From contig CABUHS010000036.1 in NCBI GenBank assembly GCA_902491535.1, positions 1-19,659 on the forward strand: 19,659 bases of DNA. The letters are read 5' to 3'. Source of the stretch: an uncultured Eubacteriales bacterium (GTDB lineage: Bacteria > Bacillota > Clostridia > Oscillospirales > CAG-272). This document shows, one piece after another, positions 7,295 through 14,069 of this stretch (within the stretch, counting starts at the first letter, position 1; each line of letters starts with the position of its first letter). A program made the translations under genes and the position numbers. Below the pieces are notes generated by a model, which had not been told where the DNA came from, did no database searches, and saw only the letters and a list, made by a program, of their open reading frames with translations.

Positions 7295-8218
7295 TTACCG
7301 TTTATATTGAATCGGCTTTGTAAACTTCATCATGAACAGCGCCGTCACAAGAATGACTATGCCGCAGATGCCGAGTACCGCCTTGCCGGGGGTAGAGTAC
7401 ATGAGTGTTTCAAACCATTCCTTGTTAAGCAGATACAACAGCGGAATATTGCCGACTACAAGTGCTACCATCATCCAATACTCATTTTTTACCGAGGACA
7501 GCATGGTTTTCAGCTCGCTGTTGACAATACGCACATCGGTCAACTTGGATACCACCGGTTGGAGTGTATCCTTTAAGGTACGGTCATCCTGACATTGAAT
7601 GAGGGTATCGCACCATTCACGAAATATCTCATCATCCACCTTTTCCTTGAGGTTGAACAAGGCACGCTTGATATTTGAGGATACAGCGGTGGCGTCTCCC
7701 TCAAAAGCCTCAAATACTTCTCGGAGCGGCGGCTTGATATACTGCAAGTTTTCCCTGACTGCCGAGACGATATCGTCACTACGAACATAGGATGTTGTCA
7801 CGATGGACAGTGTGGTTTCCAGTTCCTCTTTTGTTCGCTTATCATAGTAAGACAGCGTATTTGTCGTATAGAAGAACGGAAGAAGTGCAAAGGCTACCGA
7901 CAGAACGGGAAGCAGGAAGAGGTTATCAATAAGGACGGACAATATTGCTCCTGCGGCAAACAGTACGATGGAAAGAAAGCAGACGAGCGAGAACTGCTTG
8001 GACTTTCCCGTAACCGAAAGCGCTGTTTTCATCTTCATGAGCGTTTTGTATATGCCGTGCTTTTTCTTGTTGCCGCGGAGCGCTCTTGCTTCATCTCTGA
8101 GACTGTCTTGGGGAGTGATGAGCTTCATGAGGTCATCGGTTACCCGTTCGGGGGACAGATCCATGAGCATGGCGATGGCGACAATGATCAGCACAGATGC
8201 TATGATAGAACAGGTCAA
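7295..8218 (-). CDS. tadB: TadB-like pilus platform protein (T2SSF family)
   Basis: 307 aa. The N-terminal hydrophobic segment (residues 3-18) is followed by a cytoplasmic region, two close hydrophobic segments (about 80-120), a helical T2SSF domain (about 128-240, with LETTLSIVTTSYVRSDDI and LREVFEAFEGDATAV), and C-terminal segments (about 245-262 and 278-297). This is the usual TadB layout. The start is TTG at 8216-8218: AAAGGAG lies ten bases upstream, TTGA overlaps the TadA stop, and starting later would remove the first membrane helix. The overlap implies translational coupling to the ATPase, consistent with fixed stoichiometry of the motor. It would sit in the cytoplasmic membrane with TadC. 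Confidence 0.87.
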   Translation of the reverse strand: MTCSIIASVLIIVAIAMLMDLSPERVTDDLMKLITPQDSLRDEARALRGNKKKHGIYKTLMKMKTALSVTGKSKQFSLVCFLSIVLFAAGAILSVLIDNLFLLPVLSVAFALLPFFYTTNTLSYYDKRTKEELETTLSIVTTSYVRSDDIVSAVRENLQYIKPPLREVFEAFEGDATAVSSNIKRALFNLKEKVDDEIFREWCDTLIQCQDDRTLKDTLQPVVSKLTDVRIVNSELKTMLSSVKNEYWMMVALVVGNIPLLYLLNKEWFETLMYSTPGKAVLGICGIVILVTALFMMKFTKPIQYKR

Positions 8219-9528
8219 GCGTAATCAGCTCCTTTCCTTAAAAACTTATTTAACTCATCTATCGGGACACCGAACTGTAAGAGCTTCGCCTTGAGGTTAT
8301 CGCTCATCAGCTCCGGCTGTTCGAAGTGTCCCTCCACTATGAATTTGCCGTTTCGGATTTCGTTTTTTGTTATGACATAGCGGAACAGCGTTCGGTATGA
8401 CCTGCTGCCGTCACTTGCTATCACGCATTCCGAGATATCCATGATCTTTCGGGAGTTGTCCTCTAACTTATGGGCATAGACAACAAGCGGGAACGCCTGA
8501 CCTGCCTGCATGAGCGAGGTGTTAAAGTCAATGGGGAATCTCTTTTGACACAGCAGTGCAAGTCGCATATGAGCAGCATCGGCAGCAGATGCGTGTACTG
8601 TTGAAACAACGGTATGTCCCGTAAGACTTGCTTCTACGGCGGAGTAAGCCTCGACATCTCTCATTTCTCCGACGACAACAATATCTGGATTGAAACGCAA
8701 TGACGCCACCACTAAGTCCTCTTGGGTGATGTCGTATGCTTCGTTATCCGAGGGACGGGAGAGTGTATGCACTACATTGTTCATGACCTTGCCGTCACGG
8801 ACTCGGACGAGGGACAGTTCGCGGGAGCCGGACTCGATTGTGAAGATACGCTTGTTGTCGGGTATGGAAGTTAAAAGCGCATTGAGCAATGTCGTTTTGC
8901 CGCTGGATGTTGCACCCGCTACAACAAATGACACACCATATCGCAGGCACATACAGAGAAAGTCGATCATCTTCTGTGTAGCATTGCCACCTTTGACAAG
9001 TTGTTCGCGGTTGACACGTGAGGGATGAAGCAGTCGGATGGACACGCTTATTCCACGATCCTCGTCTACGATAGGTTCTTTTAATGCCGTGATTCGGGTA
9101 TTTCCGGGCAGGTGTCCCTGACTCATCGGCGTTGCGTTGTCGATGATCATGCCCGAATGGTGGAGCAGTCTTTTCACGATGTCAATAGCGTGCTGTGGGT
9201 TGTAGAAATGCTCGGCGGCTTTCTCGATATGTCCGTCTGTATAGGTGATAGCGATATCGTCCCAGCCGTTGATGTTGATCTCTTCAATTTCATCTCTGCC
9301 GAGATATTTGGTGAGAACGGAATACTCCGCCATTTCGCTGTACAGCTTCTCTGACAGTTCACGGAAAGACATTTCCTCGACCGTATATCCGTTATCGTAG
9401 AGGTATTTCTCGATATATGACCGAAGCTGCCCGTACTTGGACGAGTCGGAGAGCGATGCGGCATAGTGTTCTGAGATATACTGCTGAACCTTGTGCAGCA
9501 GAGGCACAAAGCTGATTTCTCTTGGCAT
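8215..9528 (-). CDS. tadA: TadA/CpaF-type pilus assembly ATPase (VirB11/PulE superfamily)
   Basis: 437 aa. The N-terminal domain (about 1-195) includes GRDEIEEININGWDDIAI, matching the N-terminal strand of CpaF-type ATPases (usually VTEIMING). Walker A is GATSSGKT at 205-212. The Asp-box segment is TIESGSREL (230-238), where most relatives have TIED. Walker B is PDIVVVGEMRDVEA (281-294), and the His box is LTGHTVVSTVHASAA (302-316). These define an active hexameric secretion ATPase that powers Flp pilus assembly. The ATG at 9526-9528 has AAAGGA nine bases upstream. It is separated from the TadZ-like gene by a 160-bp palindromic repeat, then overlaps tadB. A conjugative VirB11 is less likely, given the prepilin peptidase, TadB/C and pilins alongside. 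Confidence 0.95.
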   Translation of the reverse strand: MPREISFVPLLHKVQQYISEHYAASLSDSSKYGQLRSYIEKYLYDNGYTVEEMSFRELSEKLYSEMAEYSVLTKYLGRDEIEEININGWDDIAITYTDGHIEKAAEHFYNPQHAIDIVKRLLHHSGMIIDNATPMSQGHLPGNTRITALKEPIVDEDRGISVSIRLLHPSRVNREQLVKGGNATQKMIDFLCMCLRYGVSFVVAGATSSGKTTLLNALLTSIPDNKRIFTIESGSRELSLVRVRDGKVMNNVVHTLSRPSDNEAYDITQEDLVVASLRFNPDIVVVGEMRDVEAYSAVEASLTGHTVVSTVHASAADAAHMRLALLCQKRFPIDFNTSLMQAGQAFPLVVYAHKLEDNSRKIMDISECVIASDGSRSYRTLFRYVITKNEIRNGKFIVEGHFEQPELMSDNLKAKLLQFGVPIDELNKFLRKGADYA

Positions 9529-9566
9529 TCAATCACATCCTTTAATCTATTTATTTAATCTATTGG

Positions 9567-9726
9567 GACTTTGTCCTAAGCCCTACCAAAGAAACTTTTT
9601 GAAAAAAGTTTCTCCGGACTCTTCAAAAACTTTTGATAAATATTTAAAAGTTTTGAGGGGGTGCCTGCGCGGCAGGGGAACTTTTTCAAAAGTTCTCCGA
9701 GAGCGCATCTTTTGACATTGTCCTAA
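9567..9726. repeat. Multi-hairpin intergenic repeat with flanking direct repeats
   Basis: A 160-base non-coding block between the TadZ-like and tadA genes. It holds four dyads: GAAACTTTTT-ga-AAAAAGTTTC (9591-9612), AAAACTTTT/AAAAGTTTT (9626-9654), CCTGC-gcg-GCAGG (9664-9676) and GAACTTTT-tc-AAAAGTTC (9678-9695). It is bounded by 13-base direct repeats, GACTTTGTCCTAA (9567-9579) and GACATTGTCCTAA (9714-9726), differing at one base. The right copy abuts the stop codon of the TadZ-like gene. The structure suggests a dispersed REP/MITE-like repeat, and it may also modulate mRNA processing between the two pilus genes. Confidence 0.65.
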
Positions 9727-10449
9727 TTATTTCAGCTTTTCAGCAAGTTCAGCTATAGCCGTTCTGTACTTCGTATCCGACAGTTTCTCCGAGAGTGTTC
9801 CGGTGTAAACCTGTTTCTTGAGCATCCAACTGTACGGAAGCTTGAACTGTACATCCTTGAAGTGTGCCGCTACTTCTTCTGTCGGCAGGAACATATCTGA
9901 TTCTCCCATTGTCATGACTTTGACCGAGCGGTCGCTGATTGCCGCAAACTGTTCTGCATTCGATGCATAATATGTCATGCACTTTAGGTCGGGCGATACT
10001 ACCTGAACGATGGTATCCGCTTCGGATTTTGCCATTGCGGATATGAGATCGGAGGGATCGCTGACGCAGTCTGCGATCACATATTCTGCAAGCTCTCGCA
10101 TACAGGAGAACAACTGCAGCACCTTATCTTCTGTCGGTCGGGGATAGGTGTATTTGTTCTCTCCCGCCTTGAATCCGAGATACCCGAAATTCATCATGGT
10201 CTTGACAGTCACGATCCGGCGGAGTATATCCTCTTTGTAGATGTCCGTCTGATCAAGCGCTTTTCCTACCGAGTACAGATCGGACTCCTTGCAGTGCGGA
10301 AACAGGTATCCCATGAGAGGTACGGACAGATCCGGCGAGAAGAACAGCACACGCGCTTTGGTTTCCTCATAGATTTCCTGTGCGAGCTTAAGTGCAGTGA
10401 CCGTCTTTCCGCTGTTCGGCGCACCGCATACGGCAATGAATTTACTCAT
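9727..10449 (-). CDS. tadZ: TadZ/CpaE-like P-loop ATPase
   Basis: 240 aa from the ATG at 10447-10449. GGGAGGA lies nine bases upstream of this ATG, while the longer possible start at 10479 has no site and lies inside the upstream gene. Residues 4-15 (FIAVCGAPNSGK then TVTAL) carry a standard Walker A. A ParA/MinD-type deviant KGGxGKT is not present, but the overall size and position fit TadZ/CpaE, which places the pilus machine at a site in the cell. A Walker-B-like hydrophobic strand is YVIADCVSDPSD (about 112-123). The N-terminal receiver-like domain of many TadZ/CpaE proteins is absent. It overlaps the cpaB-like gene by eight bases. Alternative: a general MinD-like ATPase with another localisation role. 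Confidence 0.72.
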   Translation of the reverse strand: MSKFIAVCGAPNSGKTVTALKLAQEIYEETKARVLFFSPDLSVPLMGYLFPHCKESDLYSVGKALDQTDIYKEDILRRIVTVKTMMNFGYLGFKAGENKYTYPRPTEDKVLQLFSCMRELAEYVIADCVSDPSDLISAMAKSEADTIVQVVSPDLKCMTYYASNAEQFAAISDRSVKVMTMGESDMFLPTEEVAAHFKDVQFKLPYSWMLKKQVYTGTLSEKLSDTKYRTAIAELAEKLK

Positions 10450-11263
10450 CGGCAGTTCCTCCCGAATTGATAATGTCATTTGCCTGCTTAATTATATCAT
10501 TACCTCCGGCGCTTTCACTGTTCTCCGAAGTTTCCGCACCGTCTCCCGATTCGGCTTTGTTCTTAAAGTATTCATCCTGTTTATCAAGGAACTTCTTTGC
10601 ATTCTCAGATGTTCCTCTGTATACGAGAGCGGTCTGCAGAGTGTAGTCTGCTTCGTATTTGGAGAGCAGCTTTGCTTGTTCGGTATTCACAAGCACGGTA
10701 ATGGTACTCGGTATCTCATAGCTGCCGTCATCGTTCTTAACAATATCGTCCTGATCAATTCCTCCGGCTGTAGTGGTTGTGATCACCTTTACATATTTGA
10801 ACTCACCGGGGATGGAGGCATCTTTTGTATTCTTGTCTACCACAATAAGGCTGATAATATCTCCGTTTTCCAGCTTACCCGAAAGTCCTGCGGCGAAGGT
10901 GTCTATGGTCACGCTGACTGCTACCTTTGAGCCGTCAAGAGAGGCAAGCACATCGCTTGCAGTGTTGGAATTACCGGACAGCTTGGTTTCGGTCAGATAA
11001 TCTCCCGCATAAAGCGGTGAGGACGCATATTTGCCGATTATATCTGATTTGTTTGTCACGATGCCGCTCGGCAAGGTATCCTTTTTCACCTTTACGGATT
11101 CGAGCTGATCTTCACCGATCTGCGAGCCCTGCTTTACATCCTGCGAAAGACGGGCTACCGTTACGGTATCACTGGTCAGTCGGTTTACGAGAGGTGCCAC
11201 GGCAAAGGTGATGACTACGGCAAGCACCATACAGATGATGCCGATTATTGTTCTGTTTTTCAT
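10442..11263 (-). CDS. cpaB: CpaB/RcpC-like Flp pilus assembly protein (SAF domain)
   Basis: 273 aa. One N-terminal transmembrane segment (about 6-26) is followed by an extracytoplasmic SAF-type region (about 33-100: VARLSQDVKQGSQIGEDQL, then GIVTNKSDIIGKYASSPLYA). The SAF pattern of a beta-clip (threshold of binding, then Ala/Gly-rich turn and DYLTETKL) matches CpaB/RcpC. The second region (about 105-210: VAVSVTIDTFAAGLSGKLENGDIIS) is also typical of CpaB. The C-terminus is a low-complexity Ser/Glu/Asn tail. In Gram-negatives CpaB works with the secretin; no secretin is seen here, as expected for a monoderm. AAGGAG precedes the ATG by 13 bases, a long spacing. The gene lies 17 bases after the peptidase gene. 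Confidence 0.82.
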   Translation of the reverse strand: MKNRTIIGIICMVLAVVITFAVAPLVNRLTSDTVTVARLSQDVKQGSQIGEDQLESVKVKKDTLPSGIVTNKSDIIGKYASSPLYAGDYLTETKLSGNSNTASDVLASLDGSKVAVSVTIDTFAAGLSGKLENGDIISLIVVDKNTKDASIPGEFKYVKVITTTTAGGIDQDDIVKNDDGSYEIPSTITVLVNTEQAKLLSKYEADYTLQTALVYRGTSENAKKFLDKQDEYFKNKAESGDGAETSENSESAGGNDIIKQANDIINSGGTADE

Positions 11264-11280
11264 GTTACTTAATCAACTCC

Positions 11281-11928
11281 TTAAATGAAATATGCCGCCG
11301 TAAACCCGACAGCGAGGTATGGGATCAGAGGAAAGCCTGCCCCTTTTTTATTTCTGTTTTGTACCCCATTGACCGCCACGGCGAGGAGTAGTCCGAACAT
11401 CAATCCGATCATGCTCCGCGCAAATCCGAGCAGAAAGGCACAGGCTGCGGAGCATTTGATGTCCGCACCTCCGAGGGAGCGTTTTCCGAGAAGTGCCGGA
11501 ATGAGCATGATAATTCCTGCGGCTATTCCCGAAAGTATCATACCGGGCAATGCCGACAGCTTCGTTCCGATAAATGCCGCAATCACGATCATAAGGTGCA
11601 GATAATCCACGCATTCTCTTGTATGGATATCGCTATAGGAGGAGAATGCGAGAATCAAAGTAAAAATGATACCACGGATCGTAACTGCGGCACATCCAAA
11701 AAAACACAGTAAAGCAAGTGTGACAAGTCCCGTAATACCCGCAAATGCAAGGACAGTTTTCTTTTTGTTTCCTCCGAAATGTCGGGCAGCATATGCACCG
11801 AGACACCATGCTGTAATGATTGTGCCAATCAGTAAAAGCAAGGCACAGAGAATTGCAATACCGTTTGTTTCCGCAGGGATTTTGTTAAACGGAATGTACG
11901 GAAGCATCGGACTGATCATTGCGTTCAT
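11281..11928 (-). CDS. tadV: A24 prepilin peptidase (TadV/CpaA-like)
   Basis: 215 aa polytopic membrane protein with about six to seven hydrophobic segments. Two catalytic aspartates of the GxGD aspartyl protease family are visible: AFSSYSDIHTRECVDY (about 99) and SLGGADIKCSAACAFLLG (about 153; the family motif is GxGD, here GGAD). It lacks the N-terminal methylase domain of PilD-type enzymes, as is normal for the short TadV/CpaA type. It would cleave the leaders of the three Flp-like pilins and the two pseudopilins at the K-[G/A]-[E/D]-G-Y motif. AGGAGG precedes the ATG by six bases. It sits downstream of the pilins across a strong hairpin and upstream of cpaB. Confidence 0.88.
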   Translation of the reverse strand: MNAMISPMLPYIPFNKIPAETNGIAILCALLLLIGTIITAWCLGAYAARHFGGNKKKTVLAFAGITGLVTLALLCFFGCAAVTIRGIIFTLILAFSSYSDIHTRECVDYLHLMIVIAAFIGTKLSALPGMILSGIAAGIIMLIPALLGKRSLGGADIKCSAACAFLLGFARSMIGLMFGLLLAVAVNGVQNRNKKGAGFPLIPYLAVGFTAAYFI

Positions 11929-11953
11929 AGATTTCCTCCTATCGATGAGATTG

Positions 11954-11984
11954 GCGGAGGGACTCTGTATCAGAATCCCTCCGC
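11954..11984. promoter_or_regulatory. Strong stem-loop between pilin genes and machinery genes
   Basis: GCGGAGGGA (11954-11962) pairs with TCCCTCCGC (11976-11984), and TCTG/CAGA extends the stem around a TAT loop with one internal mismatch. It lies 22 bases past the last pilin stop. No T-run follows on the minus strand, so it is not a standard terminator. A 3' stem protecting the abundant pilin mRNA, or a partial block that lowers downstream expression, is the likely use. Confidence 0.6.
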
Positions 11985-12006
11985 TTTGACGGTATTTGAT
12001 TTGTTA

Positions 12007-12231
12007 TCAGGTGCCGGAGTAACTGAACAGACTCGTGATCTTGCTTGTGACAGTCGGCATGATCGTGGAATTGAACAGCGTGTAAAGACCTGCGAGCAGA
12101 AGTGCGCCGATAACTACAGCGATTAGAATCTTCACGCCGCTGTCGACATAACCTTCAGCCTTGCGGTTATCAATGGCACACTTTGCGGATACGATTGCGG
12201 AATTGACCTTGTTTCTGATTTTCTTGAACAT
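12007..12231 (-). CDS. flp: Flp-like type IVb pilin, copy 3 (DUF6133-like)
   Basis: 74 aa. The leader (about residues 1-24, MFKKIRNKVNSAIVSAKCAI then DNRK) is basic and ends at the motif KAEGYVD; cleavage after Ala by the A24 peptidase would put the acid at +5. The hydrophobic helix ILIAVVIGALLLAGLYTLF resembles the LIAVVIIGAL core of Flp pilins. The mature subunit would be about 49 residues, normal for Flp. It differs from the 12293-12517 copy at only four residues, all in the C-terminal part. GAGG lies eight bases before the ATG. It is the last pilin of the tandem, nearest the strong hairpin at 11954-11984. DUF6133 assignment is from memory of similar Clostridia proteins. Confidence 0.85.
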   Translation of the reverse strand: MFKKIRNKVNSAIVSAKCAIDNRKAEGYVDSGVKILIAVVIGALLLAGLYTLFNSTIMPTVTSKITSLFSYSGT

Positions 12232-12292
12232 ATTGATTACCTCATTCTTTCTGATTTTTAGATTTGATTTGTGTTTACGGATACGTTTCGTA

Positions 12293-12517
12293 TTAGGTGC
12301 CTGAGTAGTTAAACAGACCTGTTACCTTGCTTGTTACTGTCGGCATAATTGTTCTATTAAACAGCGTGTAAAGACCTGCGAGCAGGAGTGCGCCGATGAC
12401 TACGGCAATGAGAATCTTCACGCCGCTGTCTACATAGCCTTCAGCCTTGCGGTTGTCGATAGCACACTTAGCGGATACGATTGCGGAATTGACCTTGTTT
12501 CTGATTTTCTTGAACAT
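12293..12517 (-). CDS. flp: Flp-like type IVb pilin, copy 2 (DUF6133-like)
   Basis: 74 aa, the middle of the tandem of three. The leader, KAEGYVD processing motif and membrane helix are identical to the third copy. Changes are concentrated in the exposed C-terminus: NRTIMPTVTSKVTGLFNYSGT here against NSTIMPTVTSKITSLFSYSGT in copy 3. The spacers between copies are also alike (AAACACAAATC followed by A/T and GAGG), so the unit duplicated with its ribosome site. The conserved core and variable tail suggest selection on the pilus surface, or simply recent duplication with drift. It should be the same type of major pilin as its neighbours. Confidence 0.85.
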   Translation of the reverse strand: MFKKIRNKVNSAIVSAKCAIDNRKAEGYVDSGVKILIAVVIGALLLAGLYTLFNRTIMPTVTSKVTGLFNYSGT

Positions 12518-12578
12518 ATTTGATACCTCGTTATCTTTTTTATATATTGGATTTGTGTTTATAGTAGCGATTAATGGT

Positions 12579-12800
12579 TTAGCCTGCGTAGTTGAAGAGT
12601 CCCTGAATCTTAGTAGTTACCGTTGGCATAATTGTTGTCTTGAAGAGTGCATACAGACCTGCGAGAAGAAGCGCGCCGATGACTACAGCGATCAAAATTT
12701 TCACGCCTGAATCTACATACCCCTCCGCCTTGCGGTTGTCGATGGCACACTTAGCGGATACGATTACGGAATTGACCTTGTTTCTGATTTTCTTGAACAT
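12579..12800 (-). CDS. flp: Flp-like type IVb pilin, copy 1 (DUF6133-like), first in transcript
   Basis: 73 aa from the ATG at 12798-12800. An in-frame ATG eight codons earlier has no ribosome site, whereas GAGG stands eight bases before this one and the reading then matches the other copies. Compared with them it is identical through the leader apart from one Ala-to-Val, and diverges in the tail (YALFKTTIMPTVTTKIQGLF then NYAG), lacking the final Gly-Thr. It is the oldest-looking copy of the set. It is transcribed first, directly after SpoVG. It carries the same KAEGYVD signal and hydrophobic core. No cysteine is predicted in the mature part, so pilus stability would not rest on disulphides; the single leader cysteine is removed on processing. 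Confidence 0.85.
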   Translation of the reverse strand: MFKKIRNKVNSVIVSAKCAIDNRKAEGYVDSGVKILIAVVIGALLLAGLYALFKTTIMPTVTTKIQGLFNYAG

Positions 12801-12871
12801 ATTTGATACCTCATAATCTTTCATAAAATTTTGTTGTTAAAATGAAAAAGTGCCTTTAGCGGTCGTTATCG

Positions 12872-13195
12872 TTACATCGACTGCGTAAAAGCGCTTTCTT
12901 CGGTTTCCTGTGATTCGTTTTCTTCCATATGAAGCCGCTGTTCGTAGGCTTCGAGTACCGCTGAGTTCAGTTCATTTCTTGAGTCGGCGGTAATCGGATG
13001 GAAAGTTTCATTGTACTGCTTTTGGCCGTCCTTTTCAAATGAAGTCTGCGGCATTTGTACGAACAGTCCTTTTTCGGAATCAATAACCTTGATCCCATGA
13101 ATGGCAAATGCTCCGCCTATATTAGCGCTTGCAATTGCCTTGACCTTTCTATTGGGTGAGTCCAACATTCGGTCGATTCGTGCTTTGATTTCCAT
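12872..13195 (-). CDS. spoVG: SpoVG family RNA/DNA-binding regulator
   Basis: 107 aa, close to the usual 85-100 of SpoVG. The N-terminal beta region (MEIKARIDRML then KVKAIASANIGGAFAIHGIKVID) and GLFVQMPQTSFEKDGQKQYN match SpoVG (typically LVKAIASVTFDDSFVVHDIRVI and GLFIAMPSR). The core FHPITADSRNELNSAVLEAYE is the conserved ending. An extra acidic tail follows (EENESQETEESAFTQSM). SpoVG proteins bind nucleic acid and tune other genes, and mobile elements of Firmicutes often carry a copy next to DUF3846/DUF3849 genes. It is directly upstream of the pilins, so it may regulate them; that is inference. AAGGAG stands seven bases before the ATG. Confidence 0.92.
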   Translation of the reverse strand: MEIKARIDRMLDSPNRKVKAIASANIGGAFAIHGIKVIDSEKGLFVQMPQTSFEKDGQKQYNETFHPITADSRNELNSAVLEAYEQRLHMEENESQETEESAFTQSM

Positions 13196-13211
13196 ATTCT
13201 TTCTCCTTGTT

Positions 13212-14069
13212 TTACATACCCATATAGAATATAAAGCCTGTATCAGCTTCTACTTCTTCGGAACTGATATCCTGCGGCTCTGCGAATTTGTCCATATATT
13301 TCACCACCTCCTCATCTGTAAGTCCACGGAAACTGTCCTCGGTAAGACCGCATACAAAAAACGGTCCGGCAATGATCGAATTCCCGTCATCAAGATAACG
13401 GTTGCCATCCATTCCGATGAGCTTAGCTTCCTCATTTCCCACAAGGCAGGTGCCGTCATCGTTATAGATTGGTTCGATCAAACCGCCGACCGCTTTCTGT
13501 TCAGCCTCCAAGCTATGCTCAATTTTCGATATATATGGAGCCTTATGCGGTTCGACATACACGATCTGCATAAGGTTATCCGGCTTTAATGTTTGGGACT
13601 CATCGAAGTCCACTTTTTGAAATCCGACGCTGTCGCAGTAATAGGCACCGCATTCTATAGTCGGAATATTCTGATCGCTCAGTTCCTCCACCTCAATGGT
13701 TCTGCCTACCTCATATGCTTCATGAATGTCTCTGTGAAACCTTTCTTCATCTGTGTAGTTACATTCTTCAAAAGCGGATGAAGAGTTAAAAAAGCGTAAT
13801 CTGCCCACAAGATTCGGAACATCTCCGTCCACAATTACAATATCCGAAACAGACAAAGAATGTCCTCTGTGAAGCGGGTGTCCTTCCGTGTTGAATTTTC
13901 GGAATACATCCTCTAAATCCATGCAATCCACATTACCGCAGAATACCTCATCATAGATAGAGGAGTTAATACCTTTTGTTTTCTGAAAACTGTCAAGATG
14001 ATCGTAATTCAGAAATTTTACATGATTTTTATCACGCTCATAGTTGATCTGATAGATTTTAATGTTCAT
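13212..14069 (-). CDS. YodL-like and DUF3846 fusion protein
   Basis: 285 aa. Residues 1-156 match the YodL-like pattern of mobile elements: IYQINYERDKNHVKFLNYD, then SSIYDEVFCGNVDCMDLEDVF, HPLHRGHSLSVSDIV and the CGAYYCDSVGFQKVDFD block. Residues about 167-265 match DUF3846 (MQIVYVEPHKAPYISKI, the VGGLIEPIYNDDGTCLVGNE block, SIIAGPFFVCGLTEDSFRGL). Both families have no firm biochemical function; they recur on ICEs and are believed to serve element maintenance or anti-defence. The C-terminus is FIFYMGM, a member of the recurring GM-ending tail. GGAGG lies within the 3' end of the upstream gene and drives this start. Soluble, acidic, no signal peptide. Confidence 0.88.
   Translation of the reverse strand: MNIKIYQINYERDKNHVKFLNYDHLDSFQKTKGINSSIYDEVFCGNVDCMDLEDVFRKFNTEGHPLHRGHSLSVSDIVIVDGDVPNLVGRLRFFNSSSAFEECNYTDEERFHRDIHEAYEVGRTIEVEELSDQNIPTIECGAYYCDSVGFQKVDFDESQTLKPDNLMQIVYVEPHKAPYISKIEHSLEAEQKAVGGLIEPIYNDDGTCLVGNEEAKLIGMDGNRYLDDGNSIIAGPFFVCGLTEDSFRGLTDEEVVKYMDKFAEPQDISSEEVEADTGFIFYMGM

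Noticed and set aside
12007..12824. Three regularly spaced near-identical blocks, CRISPR-like at first sight
   Set aside because: The repeats are full coding units of about 225 bases with start codons, stops and ribosome sites. They are tandem pilin genes.
12801..12871. Promoter for the pilins (TTAACA, 16 bases, GATTAT on the minus strand)
   Set aside because: The start point would fall on the ribosome site, leaving almost no leader. SpoVG and the pilins are more simply one transcript.
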